A DNA stretch of 64,000 bases from Planctomycetota bacterium. Its GTDB lineage: Bacteria > Planctomycetota > Phycisphaerae > SM23-33. The stretch is taken from positions 334,351 through 398,350 of the forward strand of contig JAKJER010000002.1 of assembly GCA_022705325.1 (NCBI GenBank), given 5' to 3'. Made by a program: the position numbers and the translations under genes. Of this stretch, positions 49,916-57,599 are shown one piece after another (the stretch's first letter is position 1; every line of letters begins with the position of its first letter). The notes beneath the pieces are model-generated. The model was not told the DNA's origin, made no database searches, and saw only the letters and a program-made list of their open reading frames with translations.

Positions 49916-51085
49916 TCACGAAGCGGTCTTCACCTCGTGCGCCACGCACGCCAGCGCCTGCTTGAGGTCCTTGACGAGGTCCTGGGCCGGCTCGATCCCC
50001 AGCGAGAGCCTGACCGTGTTCCGGCGGACGCCGAAACTCGTGCGCCGCTCCGGCGGCAGGTACAGCATCGTGGTAAGAAACGGAATGCAGATCAGCGACT
50101 CGGTGGCGCCAAGGCTCACCGCGTGGTAGATGGTCTTCAGGGCCGCGATGAAGCGCTTGGCATCCTCTTCGTCGCGGCCGACGTCGAACGCCATCATCCC
50201 GCCGAACCCTCGCCGCATCTGGCGGGCGGCCACGGCGTGGTCCGGATGCGAGGGCAGCCCGGGATACCACAGGCGGGAAATCTTCGGGCTCTGGGCCAGG
50301 AACTCCGCGACGGCCTGGGCCCCCTTGGCCATGGCCTCGGCCCGGAGGTTGAACGTCTTGAGGCCGCGGTCCAGCAGGAACGCCGAGTACGCGTCCAGCG
50401 TGGTGCCGATCGCCTGGCGGGTGAACCACAGCCGGTTGTAGTGTTCCTTCGAGCCCGCGATGGCCCCGGCCATCAGGTCGTTGTGCCCGCCGAGGGCCTT
50501 GGTTGCGCTGTGCACGACCAGGTCGGCCCCGAGGCTCAGCGGAGCCTGGTGGTACGGCGTGGCGAAGGTGTTGTCGACGATCAACAACGCGCCGACCGAA
50601 TCGGCCGCCTCGCGGACAGCCGCCACGTCCAGCACACGGCACAAGGGATTGGTGGGCGTCTCCAGGAAGATCATCCGCGTGTTGGGCTGGACGTGCTCTT
50701 GTATCCGGGCCGCCTGTTCGGTGGTCAGCCAGGTGACGAAGACGCCCAGCCGTTCCAGGATCAACGAGACCTTGTAGTTGGCCCCGTACGTGTCGTGGAA
50801 GATGATGAGGTGGTCGCCCGCCTTCAGGTAGGTCAGGTACACCATCGTGCAGGCCGCCATCCCGGTCGTGCAGACGATGCAGTCTTCGGCGCCCTCCAGC
50901 TCGGCGATCCGCCGTTCCACTTCGCGAACGGTCGGGTTGTCGTCCCGGTGGTACGTGTAGCCGTCGATCTCGCCGTCAGTGATCTGCCGCAGGACCTCGA
51001 AGGAGAGATACTCGTAGTTCACGGCATTCACGATGGGAGTGACCATCGGGCGGTTGCCGTACGGGGTCAGGGGATCTGGCGCCAT
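49916..51085 (-). CDS. Trans-sulfuration PLP enzyme (cystathionine synthase/lyase or O-acetylhomoserine type)
   Basis: A 389-residue member of the Cys/Met metabolism PLP family. The segments YTYHRDDNPTVREVERRIAELEGAED, LIIFHDTYGANYK, FLETPTNPLCRVLD, VDNTFATPY and the PLP lysine in HSATKALGGHNDLMAG are all present, as is the C-terminal VRLSLGIE. Family members cannot be told apart by eye; MetB, MetC, MdeA and MetY remain possible. AAAGGAA precedes the ATG at 51085. It lies 49 nt downstream of the MinD-like ATPase gene and may be co-transcribed with the sigma-54 operon, which would be notable for sulfur metabolism. Confidence 0.85.
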   Translation of the reverse strand: MAPDPLTPYGNRPMVTPIVNAVNYEYLSFEVLRQITDGEIDGYTYHRDDNPTVREVERRIAELEGAEDCIVCTTGMAACTMVYLTYLKAGDHLIIFHDTYGANYKVSLILERLGVFVTWLTTEQAARIQEHVQPNTRMIFLETPTNPLCRVLDVAAVREAADSVGALLIVDNTFATPYHQAPLSLGADLVVHSATKALGGHNDLMAGAIAGSKEHYNRLWFTRQAIGTTLDAYSAFLLDRGLKTFNLRAEAMAKGAQAVAEFLAQSPKISRLWYPGLPSHPDHAVAARQMRRGFGGMMAFDVGRDEEDAKRFIAALKTIYHAVSLGATESLICIPFLTTMLYLPPERRTSFGVRRNTVRLSLGIEPAQDLVKDLKQALACVAHEVKTAS

Positions 51086-51134
51086 GGCGGTTCCTTTCTT
51101 CTGGAGGCCCCACTGCCGGCCTGCGAGTATCCTA

Positions 51135-52040
51135 CTACACGCCTCCCCCCACCTCCAGCGTCCGGCGGACCCGCGTCCACAATTCCCGGACATCGGCGGA
51201 GCAGCCGTCCTGTTGGCACTCCACCACCGACAGGCCGCGGATCTGGGCAGCCGTGACGGTGCGGTCATATCGCACCCGCCCCGCCGGCTCGGCGCCCGCC
51301 TCGCGAGCCCGCGACTCGATCCCGTCAGCGATCTGCGGGTTGAGGTCCCACTTGTTGATGCAGACCAGGGTCCGGATGCCGAAGTGGCGGGTGAGTTGGG
51401 TCACGCGCTCCAGGTCGTGCTGACCGCTGAGCGTGGGCTCCGTGACGACAAGCACCAGGTTCGCGCCGGTGATCGAGGCGATCACCGGGCAGCCGATGCC
51501 GGGTGAGCCGTCCACGAGGACCGTCTCCAGCCCGCGCTGCCGGGCGATCCGGCGCGCCTCGGTGCGAACGATGTTGACCAGCTTGCCTGAGTTCTCCTCG
51601 CCCGCCCCCAGGCGGGCGTGCACCATCGGCCCGCAGCGGGTCTCGGAGACGAACCACTCGCCGTTATCCGCGGGTGCGAACTCGATGGCCCCCTCCGCGC
51701 AGAACCACGCGCAGACGCCGCACCCTTCGCAGGCGATCGGGTCGACGCGAAAGGTCCGCTCTGCCCGCCCGTTGCCGGGCCCGTCGAAGCAGATCGCGTC
51801 GAAGCGGCACAACTCCTCGCACTTGCCGCAGGCCGTGCAGTGCCCGCTCTTGATCCTCGCCCGCTTGCCGCCGGAGAACTTCTGGCGGCTGACAGTCTGC
51901 GGATCCAGCAGCAGGTGCAGGTCGGCGGCGTCCACGTCGCAGTCGGCCAGCACCACCCGCCTCGCCAGGGCCGCGAACGAGCCGACGATGGACGTCTTGC
52001 CCGTGCCGCCCTTGCCGCTGATGACCACGAGTTCCCTCAT
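51135..52040 (-). CDS. MinD/NBP35-type ATPase with inserted two-cluster ferredoxin domain (copy 1)
   Basis: A 301-residue protein. The P-loop SGKGGTGKTSI at the N-terminus is of the deviant Walker A type; residues about 62-120 carry two 4Fe-4S motifs (CTACGKCEELC and CEGCGVCAWFC). The later block is DGSPGIGCPVIASITGANLVLVVTEPTLSGQHDL. It ends with an unusual CQQDGC. Such proteins are paired in tandem and occur in anaerobes, where they belong to the ORP locus and probably load or move Fe-S or Mo-Cu clusters. The ATGA overlap with the upstream paralogue implies coupling. About 30% similar in pattern to the neighbouring copy. Confidence 0.9.
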   Translation of the reverse strand: MRELVVISGKGGTGKTSIVGSFAALARRVVLADCDVDAADLHLLLDPQTVSRQKFSGGKRARIKSGHCTACGKCEELCRFDAICFDGPGNGRAERTFRVDPIACEGCGVCAWFCAEGAIEFAPADNGEWFVSETRCGPMVHARLGAGEENSGKLVNIVRTEARRIARQRGLETVLVDGSPGIGCPVIASITGANLVLVVTEPTLSGQHDLERVTQLTRHFGIRTLVCINKWDLNPQIADGIESRAREAGAEPAGRVRYDRTVTAAQIRGLSVVECQQDGCSADVRELWTRVRRTLEVGGGV

Positions 52041-52885
52041 CGCGACGCCTCCTGGTCCAGCGCGGCCAGCAGGCGTTCGAAACCGGCGCGGTAGTGCGAC
52101 GAGACCTCGGCGGCCAGCACGCCGTGCGAGTACGCCTCGGCCACCTCGCGGACGTCCGGGATTTCCGCCAGGATCGGAATCCGCCCGGTGTTACAGAACT
52201 CGCGCGTGCGAGAGTCGCCGACGTCACTGCGATTGATAAGCACGCCGAAGGGCAGCTTCAGCACCCGCACCGTCTCCACGGCCAGCCTCAGGTCGTGCAG
52301 CCCGAACGGCGTGGGTTCGGTCACCAGCAGGACGTAGTCGGCCCCCCGCATGGACTCGATGACAGGACAGGACGTCCCCGGCGGGCAGTCCGCCACCGTC
52401 AGATCCGCAGCCGGGGCGGCGGCATTGACCGCCCGGATCAATGGCGGGCTCATGGCCTGCCCCACGTTCAGCACGCCCTGGACGAACGCAATCGCCCCGG
52501 CCCGCCCGACTTGGAGGCGCCCGATCTCGCGGCGGTCCTCGTGGATGGCCCCGGCGGGGCAGACGAGGCTGCACCCCCCGCACCCGTGGCACAGTTCTGC
52601 AAAGGTGAGCACCGTCTTGTTCATCGCGATGATCGCGCTGTACTGGCAGATCTGACCGCACAACCCGCACCCGGTGCACCGGTCCTCGTCGACCGCAGGA
52701 ACGAGCGTGGCGACGCTCTGGTCGTCCTCGATGGTGGGCTTGAGGAAGATCGCCCCGTTGGGCTCCTCCACGTCACAGTCGAGGTAGGCCACCCGGCGTC
52801 CGCCCAGCGAGGCCACGTAGGCCAGGTTGGTGGCGACGGTCGTCTTTCCCGTGCCGCCCTTGCCGCTGGCGACTGCGAGCTTCAT
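52037..52885 (-). CDS. MinD/NBP35-type ATPase with inserted two-cluster ferredoxin domain (copy 2)
   Basis: A 282-residue paralogue of the previous protein. P-loop ASGKGGTGKTTVATNLAY, D-E motif DCDVEEPN, ferredoxin motifs CTGCGLCGQIC and CHGCGGCSLVC (about residues 68-105), and the block DCPPGTSCPVIESMRGADYVLLVTEPTPFGLHDL. Tandem copies of this type likely form a heterodimer that uses ATP in metallocluster assembly. GAAGGTG precedes the ATG at 52885. Confidence 0.9.
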   Translation of the reverse strand: MKLAVASGKGGTGKTTVATNLAYVASLGGRRVAYLDCDVEEPNGAIFLKPTIEDDQSVATLVPAVDEDRCTGCGLCGQICQYSAIIAMNKTVLTFAELCHGCGGCSLVCPAGAIHEDRREIGRLQVGRAGAIAFVQGVLNVGQAMSPPLIRAVNAAAPAADLTVADCPPGTSCPVIESMRGADYVLLVTEPTPFGLHDLRLAVETVRVLKLPFGVLINRSDVGDSRTREFCNTGRIPILAEIPDVREVAEAYSHGVLAAEVSSHYRAGFERLLAALDQEASR

Positions 52886-52920
52886 GGAGCACCTTCTTCC
52901 AGGTCCGACTGGACCACGTT

Positions 52921-53307
52921 CTATGCCCCGTGCGGGTCCGCCCCCTTGGCGTCGGCTGCCGTTTCCTGGACTTCCTCGATCCGCTTGCGGATGTCCGCCA
53001 GCGCGTTCTCCAAGTGCTCCGCCTGGGACTTCAACGTATCGAACTGCTGCTCGCCGGCGAACGACGCGGCGCCAGGGGGATGGACTCCCATGCCCGCCCG
53101 CTGCCAGCCGGGCACGCCCGTCGCGCAGAAACGATTCCGCCAGCCGCGACCGCCCCGACCTCCGCCGCCGCCTCTCCGCCACCCGCCCATTCCTCGCCCG
53201 CCGAGGGGGTTCATGTGCCCCGGCACGGCGAAGCCCGCACAGAACCCCGCCGCGCGTCCGCTCATCGGCCCATTCCCAACCGGACCTGTTCCATCTCCAC
53301 CTGGCAT
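52921..53307 (-). CDS. DUF5320-like Gly/Arg-rich protein with coiled-coil tail
   Basis: A 128-residue protein beginning MPGGDGTGPVGNGPMSGRAAG, the start pattern of the DUF5320 family found beside NifX- and MinD-type genes in anaerobes. A glycine/arginine-rich middle is followed by a coiled coil (residues about 88-118, LKSQAEHLENALADIRKRIEE). AGGAAGTG precedes the ATG. Function unknown; it presumably binds one of the neighbouring cluster proteins. Confidence 0.8.
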   Translation of the reverse strand: MPGGDGTGPVGNGPMSGRAAGFCAGFAVPGHMNPLGGRGMGGWRRGGGGGRGGRGWRNRFCATGVPGWQRAGMGVHPPGAASFAGEQQFDTLKSQAEHLENALADIRKRIEEVQETAADAKGADPHGA

Positions 53308-53337
53308 GATTGCACTTCCTGTTGTCTAAGGGTTGAT

Positions 53338-53532
53338 TCAACCTCTGGTCATCTTCGACCCGCACCTCGGGCAGACAGTCTGGCTGCATGGCTGGCCTGC
53401 CACGTGGAGCACTTTCTGCCCGCAATTGGGGCATACGCACTGGCCGCCGGGTCCTGCGCCCATTCGTCCGCCCGTCCTGCCTCGTCCTCGCCCGCCGCCC
53501 TCGGGCGGACCGGTACCATCGCCTCTAGGCAT
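53338..53532 (-). CDS. Small zinc-ribbon/DUF5320-like protein
   Basis: A 64-residue protein starting MPRGDGTGPPEGGGRGRG, the same start pattern as its downstream neighbour, then a zinc ribbon CPNCGQKV...CPRCGSKM. The ATG at 53532 overlaps the NifX stop by 8 bases; an in-frame GTG at 53544 would add four residues. Function unknown; it is a usual member of this cluster type. Confidence 0.75.
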   Translation of the reverse strand: MPRGDGTGPPEGGGRGRGRTGGRMGAGPGGQCVCPNCGQKVLHVAGQPCSQTVCPRCGSKMTRG

Positions 53533-53941
53533 TCTCGTCACCACCTCTCTGCCCGCGCCGCCGACATCGCCCGCCGCCTCGGCCGCCTTGGCTCCAACGA
53601 CGACGCCCGCAGCAGCCGGGCATCAGGAATGTTCCCTGGTTCAACTGCCCGCCGATGAACGCCGCCAGCACCCGCTCGATCTCGCCGCACGTCTGCGAGA
53701 TGACCTCGATCCCGGCTGCCGTCATTGCCCGTTCCATCGGCCGAGAGATCGCCCCACAGATCAGGACCGTCGCCCCCTGCTCGCGGAGCAGGTTCGCCCG
53801 TTCCCGAGGCTGCCCCCCCTTCATCGCCAGATCTTGTCGTTCCTGTTCCTTACCCTCGGCGACCTCCGCCAGCAGCACGCGCCCGGCCACGTCAAAGACC
53901 GGGCTCACCCGCCCCTGCCAATACGGAATGGCGACTTTCAT
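53525..53941 (-). CDS. NifX/NafY-like (dinitrogenase Fe-Mo cofactor) domain protein
   Basis: A 138-residue protein. Residues 1-105 form the NifX/ORP-type domain: MKVAIPYWQGRVSPVFDVAG, GATVLICGAISRPMERAMTAAGIEV, ERVLAAFIGGQL. Such domains bind metal-sulfur clusters. A Cys-Cys pair (PGCCGRRR) and a Gly/Arg-rich tail follow. The gene leads the minus-strand operon with the zinc ribbon, DUF5320 and MinD genes, and has a sigma-54 promoter candidate 16 bp upstream. No ribosome site precedes the ATG, so translation may be leaderless or nearly so. Confidence 0.85.
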   Translation of the reverse strand: MKVAIPYWQGRVSPVFDVAGRVLLAEVAEGKEQERQDLAMKGGQPRERANLLREQGATVLICGAISRPMERAMTAAGIEVISQTCGEIERVLAAFIGGQLNQGTFLMPGCCGRRRWSQGGRGGGRCRRRGQRGGDENA

Positions 53942-53956
53942 CGCAGAGGCAACAGG

Positions 53957-53971
53957 TCAAATCCCGTGCCA
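53957..53971 (-). promoter_or_regulatory. Sigma-54 (-24/-12) promoter candidate of the NifX-MinD operon
   Basis: Read on the minus strand: TGGCAC-N5-TTGA, one base from the TGGCAC-N5-TTGC consensus. Transcription would start near 53945, only about 4 nt before the ATG. Confidence 0.6.
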
Positions 53972-54046
53972 CGACGGCCGGAACGCCGGTAACTCCTGTC
54001 ACCAACCTCCTCTGCAGGCACTATCGCACCCGGAACCCGCCCCAGG

Positions 54047-54104
54047 ATAATCGTGCATAATGATGTAGATATGCCCACAGTTTACTTGTATACTGCACGA
54101 TTAT
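54047..54104. promoter_or_regulatory. Perfect 11-bp inverted repeat in the divergent regulatory region
   Basis: ATAATCGTGCA (54047-54057) and TGCACGATTAT (54094-54104) are perfect inverted arms separated by 36 bp, just upstream of the sigma-54 activator start. They may be upstream activator sites for the minus-strand operon and autorepression sites for the activator. A TATACT -10-like box overlaps the right arm. Confidence 0.6.
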
Positions 54105-54122
54105 GTTTGGAGAGGAAGCCCC

Positions 54123-55490
54123 ATGAAACCACGGACGCCAACCGGCCAACGCGAAGTGACGATCCTCGACTCCATCAACGAGGGCGTCTTCACCGTGGAT
54201 CTGGACTGGCGGATTGCCGCCTTCAACAAGGCGGCTCAACAGATAACCGGCATCTCGGCCAACCAGGCGATCGGCAGCCGGTGCTGCGACGTGTTCCGTG
54301 CCAGCATCTGCGAGACGAGCTGCGCGCTGCGACGGACGATGGCCAGCGGCAAGCCCATCGTCAACGCCACCGCCCACATCGTCGACCAGCATGGACAGCG
54401 AGTACCCATCCGCATCTCCACGGCCCTGCTCCGCGATGGCCGGGGGAGGATCATCGGCGGGGTCGAGACCTTCCAGGACCTCACCCAGGTGGAGCAACTT
54501 CAGAAGGAACTCCAGGCGCGATACACCTTCGAGGACATTGTCGGGCGAAGTCCGGCGATGACGAGGCTGTTCGACATCCTCCCGCAGGTCGCCGCCAGCA
54601 GTTCGACCGTCTTGATCGAGGGCCCCAGCGGGACCGGCAAGGAGTTGTTCGCCCGGGCCATCCACAACCTCTCGCCGCGTCGCAAGAAGCCCTTCGTGGC
54701 GATCAACTGCGCCGCCCTGCCCGATACGCTGCTGGAGAGCGAGTTGTTCGGGCACAAGGCCGGCGCGTTTACCGACGCCAAACGCGACAAGCCCGGACGC
54801 TTCGCCTTGGCCGAGGGGGGCACCATCTTCCTCGACGAGATCGGCGACGTTTCTCCGGCCATGCAGGTCCGCCTGCTGCGCGTGCTCCAGGAACGGGTGA
54901 TCGAGCCCCTGGGCGGCGTCAGAAGCACACCCGTCGACGTGCGGGTGATCGCCGCGACCAATCGAAGCCTGGCCCGCCTGATCCGCTCGGGCCAGTTCCG
55001 CGAGGACCTGTACTACCGCATCCGCGTGGTGTACCTGAGCCTGCCCGGCCTGGCGCAGAGGCGAGAGGACATCCCCCTGCTTGTGGACCATCTGGTGGCC
55101 AAGTTCAACCGCCTGCAGTCCAAGGACATCGCCGGCGTCAGCGACCAGGTGCTGGCCCGGCTGATGGAGCACGACTACCCGGGCAACGTGCGTGAGTTGG
55201 AGAACATCATCGAGCAGGCGTTTGTCATGTGTCAGAGCGGGTTGATCGAACTGGCGCACCTGCCGCCGGAGCTTCGCCCGCCGGGCAGCCACGGCATCCA
55301 GGACAGTCGGCCTATGAGCCTGGAGGCCGTGGAGAAGCTGTTCATCCAAGAGGCGTTGCAGCGTCGCGGCGGCAACCGCAAGCTCGCCGCCCGAGACCTT
55401 GACATCGACGTCAGCACGCTCTACCGCAAGATTCGTACACTGGGCATCCAGCCGCCCGGGACCGACGGTCGCGGGCAGCGAAACCGCTAA
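54123..55490 (+). CDS. PAS-domain sigma-54-dependent activator (Fis family)
   Basis: A 455-residue enhancer-binding protein. The N-terminal PAS domain (about residues 10-125) carries Cys54, Cys55, Cys63 and Cys67, a possible redox or Fe-S sensing cluster. The AAA+ domain has Walker A GPSGTGKE (167-174), the sigma-54 contact loop as GAFTDA (214-219) instead of GAFTGA, and Walker B GTIFLDEI (233-240). The C-terminal Fis-type helix-turn-helix includes [20 protein letters not shown]. It lies between two gene sets with sigma-54 promoters and is the clear candidate to activate both, like DVU2106 at the ORP locus of Desulfovibrio vulgaris. The ATG has GGAGAGGAAG upstream. Confidence 0.92.
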   Translation: MKPRTPTGQREVTILDSINEGVFTVDLDWRIAAFNKAAQQITGISANQAIGSRCCDVFRASICETSCALRRTMASGKPIVNATAHIVDQHGQRVPIRISTALLRDGRGRIIGGVETFQDLTQVEQLQKELQARYTFEDIVGRSPAMTRLFDILPQVAASSSTVLIEGPSGTGKELFARAIHNLSPRRKKPFVAINCAALPDTLLESELFGHKAGAFTDAKRDKPGRFALAEGGTIFLDEIGDVSPAMQVRLLRVLQERVIEPLGGVRSTPVDVRVIAATNRSLARLIRSGQFREDLYYRIRVVYLSLPGLAQRREDIPLLVDHLVAKFNRLQSKDIAGVSDQVLARLMEHDYPGNVRELENIIEQAFVMCQSGLIELAHLPPELRPPGSHGIQDSRPMSLEAVEKLFIQEALQRRGGNRKLAARDLDIDVSTLYRKIRTLGIQPPGTDGRGQRNR

Positions 55491-55492
55491 CG

Positions 55493-55590
55493 TTGCAGAA
55501 TGCAATAGCGCGCGTCGCGATTGTTACAGCCGTCCAAAACGCAACACCTCGATTGTCCTCCGTAACCACCTGCTTCCCACTTGGTTGCGT
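55493..55590 (+). promoter_or_regulatory. Possible activator-binding sites upstream of the sigma-54 promoter
   Basis: TTGCA-GAA-TGCAA (55493-55505) is a short palindrome, and AACGCAAC (55538-55545) faces GTTGCGT (55584-55590) as an inverted repeat. They lie 30-140 bp upstream of the -24 element, the usual place of enhancer sites. Confidence 0.4.
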
Positions 55591-55617
55591 CCGTCCGCGC
55601 CGAAAGCCAAGCGTTTC

Positions 55618-55633
55618 TGGCACATGGCTTGCT
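55618..55633 (+). promoter_or_regulatory. Sigma-54 promoter of the NifX/ORP-like gene
   Basis: TGGCAC (55618-55623), five bases, TTGCT (55629-55633): an exact match to the sigma-54 consensus. Start of transcription about 55644; the AAGGAG ribosome site and ATG at 55663 follow. Confidence 0.85.
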
Positions 55634-55662
55634 CTTCAACACGCCAGCCATAAGGAGCGCGA

Positions 55663-56025
55663 ATGAAAGTCGCCGTAACATCGCAGGGACAGGACATGTC
55701 CTCGCCCGTTGATCCGCGGTTCGGGCGGGCCAGGTTCTTCGTTGTCGTCGACACCGAGAGCGGGGATTCCTCCGTCTGCGACAACAGCCAGAACCTCAAC
55801 GCCGCCCAAGGGGCTGGCATCCAGGCAGGGCGCAACGTGGTGGAACTGGGCGTCGCGGCCGTGCTCACCGGGCACGTCGGGCCCAAGGCCTTCGCCACCC
55901 TCCAGGCCGGCGGGATCGCCATATACACCGGCGCGGCCGGAACGGTCGCCGACGCCGTCGAGCAGTTCAAGGCCGGAAAGCTCAAACCGTCCACGTCGGC
56001 CGACGTGGAAGGCCACTGGATGTAG
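55663..56025 (+). CDS. NifX/orange-protein-like metallocluster-binding protein
   Basis: A 120-residue single-domain NifX/ORP-family protein: MKVAVTSQGQDMSSPVDPRFGRARFFVVVD, a GIQAGRNVVELGVAAVLTGHVGPKAFATL segment and AIYTGAAGTVADAVEQFKAGKL. The GRARFF and GHVGPKA segments are typical of the subgroup that includes ORP, which binds a Mo-Cu sulfide cluster in Desulfovibrio. Driven by the sigma-54 promoter at 55618. AAGGAG precedes the ATG. Confidence 0.88.
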   Translation: MKVAVTSQGQDMSSPVDPRFGRARFFVVVDTESGDSSVCDNSQNLNAAQGAGIQAGRNVVELGVAAVLTGHVGPKAFATLQAGGIAIYTGAAGTVADAVEQFKAGKLKPSTSADVEGHWM

Positions 56026-56232
56026 CCCCTATGCGATCTTCGCTGGACTGCGTCCCCTGCTTCGCCCGCCAGGCGCGTGAGAGGAACGGCAACTCGGGCA
56101 CGCCTTTTCGTCCGGGCCTGCGCCCGGAGCGCCTCGGGCCAGGCTTTCGACGCCGTCACTGCCCCCATCCTGAACCTCGACACCCACGACAAAGCGATAA
56201 CTCCCGCACAGGACCCCAAGGAGAAGAAGTTG

Positions 56233-56571
56233 ATGAAGATTGCCATTCCCGTAGCCGATGGCCGGTTGTGCATGCACTTCGGCCACTGTGAACAGTTCGC
56301 GATCGTAGACGTGGACGAGTCCAGCCGGGCCGTCACCGCGACGCGTTATCTGACGCCTCCCCCGCACGAACCGGGCGTGCTGCCCCGCTGGCTGCACGAG
56401 CAGGGCGTGACGGTGATCCTGGCCGGCGGCATGGGCCAGAGGGCCCAAAGCCTGTTCGCCGAGAGCGGAGTTCAGGTGGTGGTCGGCGCTCCGCCTGTCG
56501 CGGTGGACGAGGTCGTCTCCGCCTACCTCGCGGGGACGCTTCAGGTTGGCCCCAATGCCTGCGACCACTGA
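56233..56571 (+). CDS. NifX-domain protein with His-rich start
   Basis: A 112-residue NifX-family protein (MKIAIPVADGRLCMHFGHCEQFAIVDVD, the MHFGHC form of the family), then GVTVILAGGMGQRAQSLFAESGVQVVVGAP and a C-terminus with CDH. The ATG at 56233 has AAGGAGAAG upstream. The 207-bp gap before it has an ATG-initiated MRSSLDCVPCFARQA string (56031) like the start of a DUF89-type phosphatase, but it has no continuation. Third NifX domain of the locus; probably co-transcribed with the gene at 55663. Confidence 0.8.
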   Translation: MKIAIPVADGRLCMHFGHCEQFAIVDVDESSRAVTATRYLTPPPHEPGVLPRWLHEQGVTVILAGGMGQRAQSLFAESGVQVVVGAPPVAVDEVVSAYLAGTLQVGPNACDH

Positions 56572-56574
56572 GGT

Positions 56575-57516
56575 CTAGAGGTTCTCGCGGTACCAGTCGA
56601 TGGCCCGCGTGAGTCCCTCGCGGAAGAAGACCTTGGGCTCGTAGCCGATGGCCTGGCGGGCGGCGTCGATGCTGGCGAGCGAGTGTTTCACGTCGCCGGG
56701 CCGGGCGGGCTCGTAGACTGCCCGCACCTTCGTCCCCAGCAATTCGCCCAGCAGGGCGAGAATCTCGTTGAGGGTGGTGGCCTGGTTGCAGGCGATATTG
56801 ACCGCCCGCCCGTCGCAGACCTCGTCGGGCGCGGTCGCGGCCAGGTAGTTGGCCTGGCAGACGTTGTCGATGTAGCAGAAGTCGCGGCTCTGTTCGCCGT
56901 CGCCGTAGACCACGGGCGGCTGGTTGGCCAGCAGCCGGGCGACAAAGGCGGGGATGACGGCGGCGTAGGCGCCGGTGGGGTCCTGGTGGGGCCCAAAGAC
57001 GTTGAAGTACCGCAGACACAGGGTCTGCATGCCGTAGACGGCGGCATAGGCCCGCATGTACATCTCGCAGGCGACCTTGCCGGACGCATACGGGCTGATG
57101 GGCGCGGGGGCCATCTGCTCGTGCTTGGGCGAGTCCGCCTGCTCCCCGTAGGCGCTGCTGGAGGCGGCGAAGACGACGCGGCGGACGCCCGCGGCGCGAG
57201 CGGCCTCCAGCACCGTCAGCGTGCCATTGACGTTGACGTCGTGGGAGAGGATGGGTTCGGCCACGCTGCGGGGCACGCTGCCCAGGGCGGCCTCGTGAAA
57301 GACCGCCTGGCAGCCCTCCACGCAGGCGTCCACGGCGGCGCGGTCGCGGACATCGCCCTCGACCAGGCGGATGCGATCGGCTACCGCGGCCAGGTTCGCC
57401 CGCTTGCCCGTGGAGAAGTTGTCCAGCACGACCGCCTCGTGCCCGCGATCCAGCAGAAAGCGCACGAGATTGCAGCCGATGAACCCCGCCCCTCCGGTAA
57501 CCAGGTATCTCGCCAT
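56575..57516 (-). CDS. NAD-dependent nucleotide-sugar epimerase (GalE/WbpP-like SDR)
   Basis: A 313-residue extended SDR enzyme. It has the Rossmann motif GGAGFIG, the EGDVRD segment, the ASSSAYG serine block and the catalytic YASGK (Tyr-x3-Lys). RSVAEPILSHDVNVNGTLTVLEAA and RYFNVFGPHQDPTGAYAAVIPAFVARLL match UDP-GlcNAc/UDP-Glc 4-epimerases of the WbpP group. The ATG at 57516 is taken; GTG at 57531 would add five residues. It supplies activated sugars for surface polysaccharides. The stop lies 3 bp from the end of the convergent NifX gene. Confidence 0.85.
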   Translation of the reverse strand: MARYLVTGGAGFIGCNLVRFLLDRGHEAVVLDNFSTGKRANLAAVADRIRLVEGDVRDRAAVDACVEGCQAVFHEAALGSVPRSVAEPILSHDVNVNGTLTVLEAARAAGVRRVVFAASSSAYGEQADSPKHEQMAPAPISPYASGKVACEMYMRAYAAVYGMQTLCLRYFNVFGPHQDPTGAYAAVIPAFVARLLANQPPVVYGDGEQSRDFCYIDNVCQANYLAATAPDEVCDGRAVNIACNQATTLNEILALLGELLGTKVRAVYEPARPGDVKHSLASIDAARQAIGYEPKVFFREGLTRAIDWYRENL

Positions 57517-57599
57517 ACGTACCCCATCCACTCGTCCAGCGGCTCGTTCCGCGGCGGCGTCCGCTTCGCGGGGATCGTGCGGGCGGAGCCGGTTCCGCG

